A stretch of 64,000 nt of DNA from Verrucomicrobiia bacterium (lineage in GTDB: Bacteria > Zixibacteria > MSB-5A5 > DSPP01), in contig DATLYY010000022.1 of NCBI GenBank assembly GCA_035574275.1, positions 62,001-126,000 of the forward strand. The letters run 5' to 3'. A model generated the notes under the pieces. That model saw nothing but the letters and a program-made list of their open reading frames with translations. It made no database searches and was not told where the DNA came from. The position numbers and the translations under genes were made by a program. Below, one piece after another: positions 1-8,321 of the stretch (position 1 is its first letter; every line of letters starts with the position of its first letter).

Positions 1-1
1 T

Positions 2-1564
2 GCGCTGGGGGGGGTGGTCAATATCATCAAGCCGGAAGTGCCCTGCGCCGACGAAGGCGCCCCCCCGCTGGCCGGCGAGGTGCTCCTGAACGGCTTTTCC
101 AACAATCGGCAAGAGGCATGCGCCCTGGCCCTTTACGGGGCCAGCGGAGTTTTGGGGTATCGGGGGAATTTCAGCCTCCGGGACGGGCGGGATATTTCCA
201 CCCCGACAGGGAAGCTCTTCAACAGCGGGGAGCGGGAAATAAACGGGAGCGGGGCTTTGGGAACGGAGGGGGATTGGGGCAGCTTGGCCGTCGATTATTC
301 GCATTTTGGCCAGGAGCTGGAAATTCACGAGGACCCGGCCGAAGATCCGACGGCTACTCCCTTTCAGCGAATTCGTCATGACAAGGTGCATCTGCACAGC
401 AATTTCCCAATGGAAAAAGTGCGCCTTGAGATAAACGGCGGCTGGCAGCGCAATCACCGCACGGAGTTCGAAGATGAATCCGCTGCCGATACCGGTTTGA
501 ATCTGGTGCTGAATACGATCAATCTTGAAATCCGCGCCCATCACCAACCCTTGGGGAAGGTTTTCGGCACGGTCGGTTTTTCATTGATGAATCAGGATAA
601 CAACCTATCGAACGAGCCCTTGATTCCTGAATTTACCAGCTTGAATCTGGCCGGATTTGTCTATGAGGAGGCGCGCTTCAAGGACGTAACCATCTCGGCG
701 GGTGTGCGCGTGGATACCCGAAGCATGGACGTGGACTCCAACCCGGATTTGGGGGTTTTGAAGCAAAGCCGCGATTACGACGCGGTCACCGGAACCGCTG
801 GAGCGGTATGGCATATGGCCGAACCGCTTGCTTTTGCCGCCAGTATCGGCCGCGGTTGGCGCTCCCCCACCGCTTTCGAGCTTTTTGCCAACGGGGTGCA
901 TGAAGGGACGGTGCGTTTTGAAGTGGGGGACAGCACCATCGAGCCGGAAGAGTCGTTCAACGTCGATTTCTCCCTGCGTTACGCCACGGCCCGGCTGCAG
1001 GCGGAGGCGACCGTGTTCCGCAACCGCATCACCGGCTTTATCTTTCCCAGCCCTACGGGAGTGATTCACCCGGTGGAGAGTCTTGAGATTTTTCAATACC
1101 GGCAGTCCGACGCCACCTTTCTGGGGGCCGAGCTCTTGCTCAAAGGACAGGTCACCGACTGGCTGGTACTTTCTGCGGGCGCCGATTTTGTGCGCGGCAC
1201 CAACGACCGCACTGACGACCCACTGCCGTTCATCCCGGCTCACCGTCTGAAGCTGGGAGCTCGTTTCATCCAGCCCTCTTGGAGAGGGCTTTCCAACCTT
1301 TACATCTCGCTCGGTTCAAAAGTGGTCGCCAAACAAGAACGAGTGGAACCGAACGAGACGCCGTCGAAAGGATATGCCCTGTTCGACGCCGGTGCCGGGG
1401 CAGAAATTCCGCTCGGTTCGCGGCGGGCACATTTGGATTTGGCGGTTGAAAACCTCTTGGACAAGGCCTACCGCGATCATTTGAGCCGGTATAAAAATTA
1501 CGCCTTGAATCCGGGCTGGAATTTTTCATTGAAACTTTCTGTTCCGTTCACGCTGGTCCCATAG
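2..1564 (+). CDS. TonB-dependent outer-membrane receptor, 5' truncated by window edge
   Basis: This is the C-terminal ~520 residues of an outer-membrane active-transport receptor; the gene starts upstream of the window. The first codons read ALGGVVNII, the conserved end of the TonB plug domain, so a GTG at position 14 is inside the protein and is not the start. The rest is a β-barrel of alternating polar and hydrophobic strands. It includes a late NLLDKAYRDHLSRYKN segment followed by PGWNF, a typical penultimate-strand signature of the family. The substrate cannot be told from the barrel. No cobalamin or iron regulatory element is visible because the promoter is outside the window. Confidence 0.9.
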   Translation, partial: ALGGVVNIIKPEVPCADEGAPPLAGEVLLNGFSNNRQEACALALYGASGVLGYRGNFSLRDGRDISTPTGKLFNSGEREINGSGALGTEGDWGSLAVDYSHFGQELEIHEDPAEDPTATPFQRIRHDKVHLHSNFPMEKVRLEINGGWQRNHRTEFEDESAADTGLNLVLNTINLEIRAHHQPLGKVFGTVGFSLMNQDNNLSNEPLIPEFTSLNLAGFVYEEARFKDVTISAGVRVDTRSMDVDSNPDLGVLKQSRDYDAVTGTAGAVWHMAEPLAFAASIGRGWRSPTAFELFANGVHEGTVRFEVGDSTIEPEESFNVDFSLRYATARLQAEATVFRNRITGFIFPSPTGVIHPVESLEIFQYRQSDATFLGAELLLKGQVTDWLVLSAGADFVRGTNDRTDDPLPFIPAHRLKLGARFIQPSWRGLSNLYISLGSKVVAKQERVEPNETPSKGYALFDAGAGAEIPLGSRRAHLDLAVENLLDKAYRDHLSRYKNYALNPGWNFSLKLSVPFTLVP

Positions 1565-1585
1565 GCGATGACTTAAACAACGGGA

Positions 1586-1672
1586 GTGCCCGGCCGTGCG
1601 CTTGTCGCCATTACCCCCCTCCTCGGGAGCGGCGGCCGGGCGCTTCCCTGATGTGGCCGGGCTGAACCCGGC
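1586..1672. other. GC-rich structured spacer with nested inverted repeats
   Basis: The gap between the TonB receptor and the next gene holds an 11-bp inverted repeat (GTGCCCGGCCG at 1586-1596 with CGGCCGGGCGC at 1633-1643, one G-U pair) and a short hairpin, CCGGG/CCCGG, near 1657-1671. No T-run follows, so it is not a clear intrinsic terminator. I found no match to a riboswitch consensus. Function unknown. Confidence 0.4.
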
Positions 1673-1708
1673 TTGCTGGGCCGGTTGTTTCCCGCTAATT
1701 TGCGGCCG

Positions 1709-2716
1709 ATGACCTTGCGGAAAAAGATTTGGGGCTATCGGAAATTTTGGGGCGTTCCGGTTGCCCTGATCGTTCTTGTCATCGTTTTGCGCGACATTCA
1801 CCTGCCGAGGGTTTGGGAGACGGTGAAAGGGCTCAAGCCCGAATATCTGCTTTTGGTTCTGGGGTTCGAATTAATGATTCCGGTTTTTCGCGCGGCCCGC
1901 TGGCGGGCCATCATTGCGGCCCACCAGCCTGTGAAATTTCAGCGGGTATTTTCGATTTACACAATAGGCGTTCTCGCTAATTTTCTTTTACCCCTTCTGG
2001 CTGGGGTGGCCATCCGGCTCTGGCTTTTGGCCCGCCGGGTCAGGGTGCCGAAAACCTTTGCCTTTTCGACGATGCTTCTGGAGGTTTTGTTTGACGCCTT
2101 TTCGCTGATTATCTTTATGTACGCCGTCTCCTTCATTTTCCGTTTTCCTGAGTCGTTCGTGCGCATTGAATCCATCGTATTCGGCGCGGTGGTTCTTTTC
2201 TTCTCCCTGTTTTATCTTTCCTTGTTGCACAGGAGGTGGTTTTTCGGCCTGCCGGAGAAGCTCGCGGCCCGGTTGCCGGGAAAGATGCGGTCGAAACTGG
2301 GGCGCTTGTTCTCCTCTTTCACGGCCGGGTTGTCGAGCCTGCGGAGCGTGCGGCATTTTGGGTTGGTGGTGTTTTTTTCGCTCGCATCCTGGACCTGTCA
2401 GGCGGGTGTCATTTACTGTCTCAATTTTGCCTTCGGCTACGCGCTGCCCCCACATGCGGCGGTTTTGGTGATGATCATCAACACGGTGGCGGTTATGATT
2501 CCAATCACGCCGGGGAACGTCGGGATTTTTCAACTGGCAACCCTTTTTTCGTTGGGCTTGTTCGGAATCTCCAAAGAGGAGGCGCTTTCCTTTGGCATCG
2601 TTCTGCATTTTTTTGATATCTTGCCCGCTGTGCTTTTTGGCGGTTATTTTATGGTTCGCGAACATGTGACCGTTCAGGAATTGGAGAAACAAGCGCCCAA
2701 AGAAGCCGTATTTTAA
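1709..2716 (+). CDS. UPF0104 / lysylphosphatidylglycerol synthase-type flippase-domain membrane protein
   Basis: A 335-residue polytopic inner-membrane protein of the UPF0104/YbhN (LPG_synthase_TM) family, related to the lipid-flippase half of MprF. Visible features are about eight hydrophobic segments, an early FRAARWRAI segment, GVLANFLLPLLAGVAIRLWLL (the family's N-x-(L/F)-P...G-(E/V)-R region) and a late TPGNVGIFQ segment (family PGGLGV..). I chose the ATG at 1709; the reading frame also has a TTG at 1673, but 12 extra residues there have no family support. Its lipid substrate is unknown. It follows the receptor by ~145 nt and need not share its function. Confidence 0.8.
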   Translation: MTLRKKIWGYRKFWGVPVALIVLVIVLRDIHLPRVWETVKGLKPEYLLLVLGFELMIPVFRAARWRAIIAAHQPVKFQRVFSIYTIGVLANFLLPLLAGVAIRLWLLARRVRVPKTFAFSTMLLEVLFDAFSLIIFMYAVSFIFRFPESFVRIESIVFGAVVLFFSLFYLSLLHRRWFFGLPEKLAARLPGKMRSKLGRLFSSFTAGLSSLRSVRHFGLVVFFSLASWTCQAGVIYCLNFAFGYALPPHAAVLVMIINTVAVMIPITPGNVGIFQLATLFSLGLFGISKEEALSFGIVLHFFDILPAVLFGGYFMVREHVTVQELEKQAPKEAVF

Positions 2717-2761
2717 AAGAAAGGGGAACAACAATTGGTTAATACCGTTGGAGAAGAGAAA

Positions 2762-3259
2762 ATGACCGTTGGAATGCCGAACTTCGTGAATCTGGTACAA
2801 CCCGGTTTTTTTGCGCCGGCATTTGATTTGGAAAATGTGCAGGGTGGTCGGTTCAAATTGATTTATGAAATCAAAAAAGGGCCGGTCGTTCTTTATTTCT
2901 ACGGCGGTGGCTGGTCGGCACCTTGTGTATACACGTTGAAGAGAGCCCAGCGGATCCTTCCGGAGTTCGAAAAAAGGAAAGGACAATTCGCGGCCGTGTC
3001 TCCCGAATCGAAGACGCTGACCAAGCGTCTTGCCGAGCGGGTGGGATTGACGTTTCCACTTTTAGTGGATGCCGATTTGGCGACTGTCCGACGGTACGGG
3101 CTTTTAAACTCCAGAAGCGAGCGCCCGGCGCCTTATCCAACATTTTTGGTTGTTGACCGAGAAGGGGTTATTCGTTTCAAACAGGTGGTGCTGGAGGAGA
3201 AGGATCGTCCCGATTTGGACATTCTCTTAAATGAGCTGGAAAGATATGGCGAGTTTTAA
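2762..3259 (+). CDS. Peroxiredoxin-like (AhpC/TSA fold) protein with a non-canonical active site
   Basis: A 165-residue thioredoxin-fold protein of the PRX-like group. Strand-helix order is typical: VVLYFYGGGW near residue 40, a VSPES loop, a FPLLVDAD segment, and a cis-Pro loop in APYPTFLVVD. Relatives carry W-C-P-Y-C after the glycines. Here the same place reads W-S-A-P-C, so the usual first (peroxidatic) cysteine is serine and only the second is kept. The ATG at 2762 has GGAG 8 nt upstream; a TTG at 2735 with AGGGG is an alternative start. It sits 51 nt before bshC, so a link to bacillithiol redox chemistry is plausible but inferred. No signal peptide is seen. Confidence 0.75.
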   Translation: MTVGMPNFVNLVQPGFFAPAFDLENVQGGRFKLIYEIKKGPVVLYFYGGGWSAPCVYTLKRAQRILPEFEKRKGQFAAVSPESKTLTKRLAERVGLTFPLLVDADLATVRRYGLLNSRSERPAPYPTFLVVDREGVIRFKQVVLEEKDRPDLDILLNELERYGEF

Positions 3260-3310
3260 CATTCCCTCGCGAACTGCAACTGTCGGCCATTATGGAAAAG
3301 GGTTCACATT

Positions 3311-4930
3311 GTGACTGAAATATCCTTCCAGAGACTTCCCGCCACCACCCGGCTTTTCGCCGATTTTCTTTACAATTTCAAGAAGGTAGAACCCTTTCTG
3401 GGGCGGGATTTTCGGGATGGGAAAAGTTTTTCCGCCGTAGCGGAACAGGTGCTCGCTGGCCGTTACAACCGAAAAGAGGCGGCCGCCGTCCTGACAGAGC
3501 AGAACCGGACATTTGGCGGCGGTCCAAATACTTTTGCTAACTTAAAGCGGTTTGAAAAGTCGGACTCGCTGGCGGTGTTTGGCGGTCAGCAGGGGGGGCT
3601 TTTCGGGGGGCCGATTTTCACGCTCTACAAGGCCTGGACGGTTCTGTATCTGGCGGAAAAGCTGGAGCGGGAGCTGGGGCGACCGGTCGTTCCATTTTTC
3701 TGGATGGCGGGGGATGACCACGATTTTGCCGAAGTGAACTGCACTTGTGTTGTGGATAATACCAACCGGTTGGTCAAACTTGAATATGCACCCCCGAATC
3801 CGCCCCAAGGGTTGCCAATGGGGCGGGTGCGGTTTGACGAATCGATAGGTTTAACCTTGAACGCGTGGGGTGACGCCTTTAACCCTACCGATTTCAAGAA
3901 AGATACTTTTGATAAGCTGTCAACCGCCTACCGTGCCGGCCGGAGCTTTCCAGAAGCGTTCGCTTTTTGGATGAACCAACTTTTGGGAGATTCAGGACTG
4001 ATCTGGGTGAACCCTAACGATTCCCGGTTGAAGGAGCTGGCGGCGGATTTTTTTGCAACTGAACTTGGGTTGGACGGAACCTCACAGGCCAAAGTGGCAG
4101 CTGTAAATAAACAATTGCAGGCCTCCAATTACCACGTTCAGGTGCATAAGACGGAGGAACTCTTGAACCTGTTTTATCAGCCCGAAAAACGCGAAACCGT
4201 CCGCAAGTTCAATGAGGGCTTCGTCACAGAATCCGGCCGGCGCTTTTCAGCCGCAGAATTGCAGGAAAAAATCCATCGCTTGCCCGGAGATTTTTCCCCC
4301 AATGTTTTGCTCCGACCTGTGCTGCAGAGCCATCTTTTTCCGGTCGTCGCCGCGGTTTTGGGGCCTTCCGAGGTGGCTTATTTCGCTCAGATTGGGCAGC
4401 TTTTTGATTTACACAAGCTGCCATTTCCTGTTCTTTGGCCGAGGAAGAGCGTGACTTTGCTGGAAAGCAAAGTCACGAATGTGTTGAAGAAGCACAGTCT
4501 CTCTGTTTTAGATTTTGCTGACGATGCAGAAGTACTATTGGGCCGTTTGGTTCGGGGAAATGAAGGGAAGGTGCTTGAAGCGGTTTCCGCGGCGGTTCGC
4601 CAGACAGTCCGGGAAGCGGTGGAACGGCTGAAAGCCGACCTTGTCGGCATCGACCGGACGCTCGAAAAAACCGTGGAACAAGTCAAAGCAAAATTTGACT
4701 TAGAGATTCAAAATCTGGAGAAAAAAGGGATCGCGGCGGCCAAGAAGAAGAATGAAGTGTTGCGGGAGCAAATCTACCGTACCAAGGAGCTTTTGTTCCC
4801 TGAAGGAGTATTGCAGGAGCGGGTGGTCAACGCCACGTATTTTCTGGTCAAATACGGGTTTGACATTTTGCCAAAGATTAAAAGCCAGGTCAATTTTGAG
4901 AATTTTGACCATCAGGTGGTGACCTTGTGA
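3311..4930 (+). CDS. bshC: Bacillithiol biosynthesis cysteine-adding enzyme BshC
   Basis: BshC is the putative ligase for the last step of bacillithiol synthesis, adding cysteine to GlcN-malate in the cytoplasm. The 539-residue length is normal. Hallmarks are VFGGQQGGLFGGPIFTLYKA near residues 88-107, the FFWMAGDDHDFAEV block near 130-143, and a long coiled coil near residues 440-510 containing the EKTVEQVKAKFDLEIQNLEKK stretch. The start is GTG at 3311 with AAAAGGG 8 nt upstream. The stop overlaps the bshA start by 4 nt (GTGA), so the two are translationally coupled. All three bsh genes lie together here, whereas Bacillus scatters them. Confidence 0.95.
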   Translation: MTEISFQRLPATTRLFADFLYNFKKVEPFLGRDFRDGKSFSAVAEQVLAGRYNRKEAAAVLTEQNRTFGGGPNTFANLKRFEKSDSLAVFGGQQGGLFGGPIFTLYKAWTVLYLAEKLERELGRPVVPFFWMAGDDHDFAEVNCTCVVDNTNRLVKLEYAPPNPPQGLPMGRVRFDESIGLTLNAWGDAFNPTDFKKDTFDKLSTAYRAGRSFPEAFAFWMNQLLGDSGLIWVNPNDSRLKELAADFFATELGLDGTSQAKVAAVNKQLQASNYHVQVHKTEELLNLFYQPEKRETVRKFNEGFVTESGRRFSAAELQEKIHRLPGDFSPNVLLRPVLQSHLFPVVAAVLGPSEVAYFAQIGQLFDLHKLPFPVLWPRKSVTLLESKVTNVLKKHSLSVLDFADDAEVLLGRLVRGNEGKVLEAVSAAVRQTVREAVERLKADLVGIDRTLEKTVEQVKAKFDLEIQNLEKKGIAAAKKKNEVLREQIYRTKELLFPEGVLQERVVNATYFLVKYGFDILPKIKSQVNFENFDHQVVTL

Positions 4931-6045
4931 AAATCGGAATCGTCTGCTATCCCGTGCCGGGCGGCTCCGGCGCCGTGGCCAGCGAGCTTGGAATCGGGTT
5001 GGCCGGGCGGGGGCACGAAGTCCACTTTTTGAGCTATGCTCGCCCTTTCCGTCTTGCCCGCTATTATGAGAACCTATTCTATCATGAGGTCGAAGTCACC
5101 AACTACCCGCTTTTCCAGCATCCACCTTATACCTTAACGCTGGCGGCTAAAATCGCCTCCGTGGCTGAAAAATGGAAACTGGATATCGTGCATGCTCACT
5201 ATGCCATCCCACACGCTACCTCCGCTTTCTTGGCCAAGCAGATTTTGGGTACGGCCCTGCCCAAAGTTATCACCACCCTGCACGGCACGGACATAACCCT
5301 GGTGGGATTGAATCCCTCCTTTTTCGATGTCACCCGGTTTTCGATTATGTCCTCGGACGGCATCACCGCCATTTCCAACTTTTTGGCCCGCAAAACCAAG
5401 GAGCAGTTCGTCATTACCAAGCCTATTGAGGTGATTCCCAATTTTGTGGACATAAACCGTTTCAGCCCAACTAATCCAACTTGCAAGCGCGAACATTTTG
5501 CATCTCCCAATGAAAAAATAGTCATTCATATTTCCAATTTCCGGCCGGTCAAACGGATTCCGGACGTAGTGGAGGTTTTTCGCCGCATTCAGGCCAAAGT
5601 GCCGTCCCGCTTGCTGCTCATCGGGGACGGGCCGGAAGCCGCCCGGGCTCAGCAGATGGTCGAGCAGTACAAGCTCGAAAAGCGGGTAGATTTTTTGGGG
5701 CAGCAGGAATACGTGGAGAATCTTTTGTGCCTCGGTGATTTATTCCTCTTGCCCAGCGAGCAGGAGGGGTTCGGACTGGCGGCCTTGGAGGCGATGGCCT
5801 CCGGAGTTCCGGTCCTTGCCACGCGGGTCGGCGGTCTACCGGAAGTTGTTATTCCGGGGGAATCCGGCTTCTTGTTTGAAGTGGGAGATGTGGAGGGGAT
5901 GGCGGCCAAGGCCATTGAAATTCTAAACGACGGCCAGGGAGAAGGTTTGAAAACGAAAGCACGGCAGGTCGCCGTGGAGCGGTTTGACTGGGAGAAAATA
6001 CTGCCGCGCTACGAGGCCTATTACGAAAGGATTTTGCAGCAATGA
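4927..6045 (+). CDS. bshA: N-acetyl-α-D-glucosaminyl L-malate synthase BshA
   Basis: A GT4-family retaining glycosyltransferase that joins UDP-GlcNAc to L-malate, the first step of bacillithiol synthesis. The 372-residue protein opens with KIGIVCYPVPGGSGAVASEL, the BshA-specific form of the N-terminal glycine-rich loop. It has AHYAIPHA and TLHGTDITL, and a C-terminal PSEQEGFGLAALEAMASG nucleotide-sugar motif near residues 277-294. The GTG start overlaps the bshC stop and its own TGA overlaps the ATG of bshB, giving a tight three-gene operon. Confidence 0.95.
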   Translation: MKIGIVCYPVPGGSGAVASELGIGLAGRGHEVHFLSYARPFRLARYYENLFYHEVEVTNYPLFQHPPYTLTLAAKIASVAEKWKLDIVHAHYAIPHATSAFLAKQILGTALPKVITTLHGTDITLVGLNPSFFDVTRFSIMSSDGITAISNFLARKTKEQFVITKPIEVIPNFVDINRFSPTNPTCKREHFASPNEKIVIHISNFRPVKRIPDVVEVFRRIQAKVPSRLLLIGDGPEAARAQQMVEQYKLEKRVDFLGQQEYVENLLCLGDLFLLPSEQEGFGLAALEAMASGVPVLATRVGGLPEVVIPGESGFLFEVGDVEGMAAKAIEILNDGQGEGLKTKARQVAVERFDWEKILPRYEAYYERILQQ

Positions 6046-6797
6046 AAGCAACCAAGAAAACACCGAGCGGAAAGGGAAAAATGGCGAAGAAGCTGGACGT
6101 TTTGGTTTTGGCGGCCCACCGTGACGACATCGAAATAACCTGCGGCGGGACGGTCATCAAGCTGGTGGATATGGGATACAAAGTCGGCATTGTTGATTTT
6201 ACCCAAGGAGAAATGGGGACCAAGGGAACCGAAATCGACCGGGCAAAGGAAGCGGAGGCGGCCGCCAAGGTGATGGGGATTGCCGCCCGGGAAAATTTGA
6301 AAATGCCGGACGCCGGTTTGGAGATGACCCGCGAAAACGTTTTACGAGTGGCGGAAGTCATCCGCCGCTTCAAGCCGCACCTTTTGATACTGCCGTACTG
6401 GGAACAACGCCATCCCGACCATGCGATGTGCCCCCGGCTTTCTTGGGACGCCGCCTTTTTGGCCGGGTTGAAGAAGGCCAACCTACCCGGAGAACATCAT
6501 CGGCCGTACAAAATCATTTACTCCACTTCCTTTCACGACGTCCGCCATTCCTTCATCGTGGACATTACCGATCAGTTCAAACGGAAGAAAGAGGCGGTGG
6601 CTTGTTACAGGTCGCAATTCGACGAAACGCCGGAATCGAAAGACATTTTTCCTCCCGCCCGTAATATCTTCGAGTTTATGGAAGTGCAGAACCGGGCTTT
6701 GGGATACCGAATCGGAAAGCCGTACGGGGAGGCGTTCTACACCAAGGAAATCGCCGAAGTGGCCGACCCGATGAAGCTCACAGTCAAATCGATTTAG
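6042..6797 (+). CDS. bshB1: Bacillithiol biosynthesis deacetylase BshB1 (PIG-L family)
   Basis: A zinc-dependent LmbE/PIG-L deacetylase that removes acetyl from GlcNAc-malate. It has 251 residues. The metal site motif normally read as AHPDD(V/I)E is AHRDDIE at residues ~25-31; the His and both Asp are kept and only Pro is replaced by Arg. Downstream are DFTQGEMGTKGT (characteristic of BshB1) and RHPDH near residue 123, which supplies another metal ligand. The first ~15 residues are a lysine-rich tail, and the ATG at 6042 overlaps the bshA stop (ATGA). Context (bshC, bshA) makes the substrate assignment firm. Confidence 0.93.
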   Translation: MKATKKTPSGKGKMAKKLDVLVLAAHRDDIEITCGGTVIKLVDMGYKVGIVDFTQGEMGTKGTEIDRAKEAEAAAKVMGIAARENLKMPDAGLEMTRENVLRVAEVIRRFKPHLLILPYWEQRHPDHAMCPRLSWDAAFLAGLKKANLPGEHHRPYKIIYSTSFHDVRHSFIVDITDQFKRKKEAVACYRSQFDETPESKDIFPPARNIFEFMEVQNRALGYRIGKPYGEAFYTKEIAEVADPMKLTVKSI

Positions 6798-6824
6798 CGC
6801 CGGATCCAAACACTTTCCGGCGCT
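6796..6824 (+). terminator. Stem-loop after bshB1 (weak terminator)
   Basis: A perfect 9-bp stem, AGCGCCGGA/TCCGGCGCT, with an 11-nt loop begins at the bshB1 stop codon. There is no proper T-run after it, so it may end the bsh transcript only weakly or act as a 3' stabiliser ahead of tRNA-Sec. Confidence 0.45.
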
Positions 6825-6869
6825 TCCAACCGGGTTTCTAAAGCCATTTCAAAAAGCTATATTCCCATT

Positions 6870-6963
6870 GGAAGCGGATGGGATCTGGTGGTCCTCGCGG
6901 ACTTCAAATCCGCTGGTGCAGGCCAAGCCGGCGCGGTGGGTTCGATTCCCACCCCTTCCGCCA
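6870..6963 (+). tRNA. selC: tRNA-Sec (anticodon UCA)
   Basis: A 94-nt tRNA with the selenocysteine hallmarks. The anticodon stem is GCGGA/TCCGC (6897-6901 and 6909-6913) around loop CTTCAAA with anticodon TCA. The long variable arm is GTGC-A-GGC / GCC-G-GCGC (6916-6934). The T arm is GTGGG-TTCGATT-CCCAC (6936-6952), followed by G73 and an encoded CCA. The 5' strand GGAAGCGG against the 3' strand leaves a C·C opposition at the sixth pair and looks one pair short of the usual 8+5 acceptor/T stack. The gene sits directly before selA and selB, which confirms identity. Confidence 0.95.
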
Positions 6964-6968
6964 AATTT

Positions 6969-8321
6969 ATGACCAAACTTTCGGTTTTACCCAGCATCGA
7001 AAAACTCGCCGAACGCTCTGAAATTGTTCCGTTTATTGAAGCGTTGTCCCGCCCGCTCGTAGTGGAGACGGTTCGAAACGTTGTGGCGGATTTCCGTGAA
7101 AGGGTTCGGACTGGGAGCAGTTTCGAAGAATCGGAACTCATAGAAGCGATAATTCAGCGGCTTAAGGAGAAGGAACGGCGGTTTCTCATCCGGCTAATCA
7201 ATGGCACAGGCGTTATTTTGCACACCAATCTGGGGCGGGCGCCGCTTTCAAAACATTCATTGGAAAAAGCGGGTGAGCTTTTGTCGGGTTATGTAAACTT
7301 GGAATATGACTTGAAAACCGGCGAACGGGGCGGGCGGGGAGCGTTCGTTGAGGAACTCTTCCGCTTAATTTCAGGCGCAGGAGCGGTTTTGGTGGTAAAC
7401 AACAATGCTGCCGCGCTGTATCTGGCGCTTTCGGTTTTGGCCAAAGGCAGGGAAGTGGTGATTTCCCGCGGGGAACTGGTGCAAATCGGCGGGGGGTTCA
7501 AAATTCCGGAAATACTGGAGATGTCCGGCGCCGTTTTGAGAGAAGTCGGAACCACGAACCGAACGGTGTTTGCCGATTACGAGAAAGCCATCAACGACAA
7601 AACCGCCTTGATATTGAAAGTTCACACTTCAAATTTCAAACAGGTCGGCTTTGTGGAATCAGTTTCGGCCGCGGAACTGGCGGCTTTGGCCCGTTCAAGG
7701 GGAGTTTTGCTGGTTGAGGATTTGGGCTCCGGCGCTTTTGTTCCGACCGAACGGTTTGGGCTTCCGCGCGAGCCGTTGGTTTCTTCCGCCATTGAGGGGG
7801 ATTGCGACTTGGTAACTTTTTCCGGCGACAAGCTTTTGGCCGGCCCGCAGGCCGGAATCGCCGTCGGCAAGAAAGAGGTTGTGGAACGGCTGAAGAAATC
7901 TCCCCTCTTTCGGGCCCTGCGCGCGGACAAACTATATCTTTTGCTTTTAGGAGAAGCATTAAAGTATTGCTTGAATCAAAAGGAAACCGGCGAACTCCCG
8001 GCTTATCGGCTGCTCTCAATGCCATTTGAGCAACTGAAAGCGCGGGCCGAGAAAATTGCAAAGCCGTTTCAAAAGCAGGGAATGGCGGTGGTCATGACTG
8101 ACAGCCAGGCAGGCGGAGGGGCCTTGCCGGAGGAGCTGTTGCCCTCGTGGGGTTTAGCTTTGCCTGAAATATACCCGGCCAATGTCTGGGAAGAAAAACT
8201 ACGCTTGGCCAGTCCGCCAGTGATTGGAAAGATTGTCAAAGACCGCTTTATTGTCGACCTTCGAGCGGTCTTTCCCGAAGAGGACGAAGTTTTGGTTTCT
8301 GTCCTAAAAACCTTACTCTAA
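6969..8321 (+). CDS. selA: L-seryl-tRNA(Sec) selenium transferase SelA
   Basis: A PLP enzyme that converts Ser-tRNA(Sec) to Sec-tRNA(Sec) using selenophosphate. It is ~450 residues, normal for the family. Features are the INGTGVILHTNLGRAPLS block near residue 78, the HTSNFKQVGFVESV region near 220 and the PLP lysine in FSGDKLLAGPQAGI near residue 288. The open frame extends upstream to 6888, but that part is tRNA-Sec. The first real start is the ATG at 6969, 5 nt after the tRNA CCA, so no independent ribosome site is available. The stop overlaps the selB ATG by one base (TAATG). Confidence 0.95.
   Translation: MTKLSVLPSIEKLAERSEIVPFIEALSRPLVVETVRNVVADFRERVRTGSSFEESELIEAIIQRLKEKERRFLIRLINGTGVILHTNLGRAPLSKHSLEKAGELLSGYVNLEYDLKTGERGGRGAFVEELFRLISGAGAVLVVNNNAAALYLALSVLAKGREVVISRGELVQIGGGFKIPEILEMSGAVLREVGTTNRTVFADYEKAINDKTALILKVHTSNFKQVGFVESVSAAELAALARSRGVLLVEDLGSGAFVPTERFGLPREPLVSSAIEGDCDLVTFSGDKLLAGPQAGIAVGKKEVVERLKKSPLFRALRADKLYLLLLGEALKYCLNQKETGELPAYRLLSMPFEQLKARAEKIAKPFQKQGMAVVMTDSQAGGGALPEELLPSWGLALPEIYPANVWEEKLRLASPPVIGKIVKDRFIVDLRAVFPEEDEVLVSVLKTLL

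Noticed and set aside
1565-1708. Possible cobalamin riboswitch near the TonB receptor
   Set aside because: The region is GC-rich and structured, but neither strand shows the B12-box or other conserved riboswitch blocks, and it is downstream of the receptor, not upstream.
2762-3259. Possible selenoprotein (Sec in the peroxiredoxin-like active site)
   Set aside because: With selA/selB nearby I looked for in-frame TGA codons at redox sites. The active-site codon here is a normal serine codon, and the two thioredoxin-like proteins have ordinary Cys codons. No recoded TGA was found.
6888-6968. N-terminal extension of selA
   Set aside because: These codons are the tRNA-Sec gene; the family start is the ATG at 6969.
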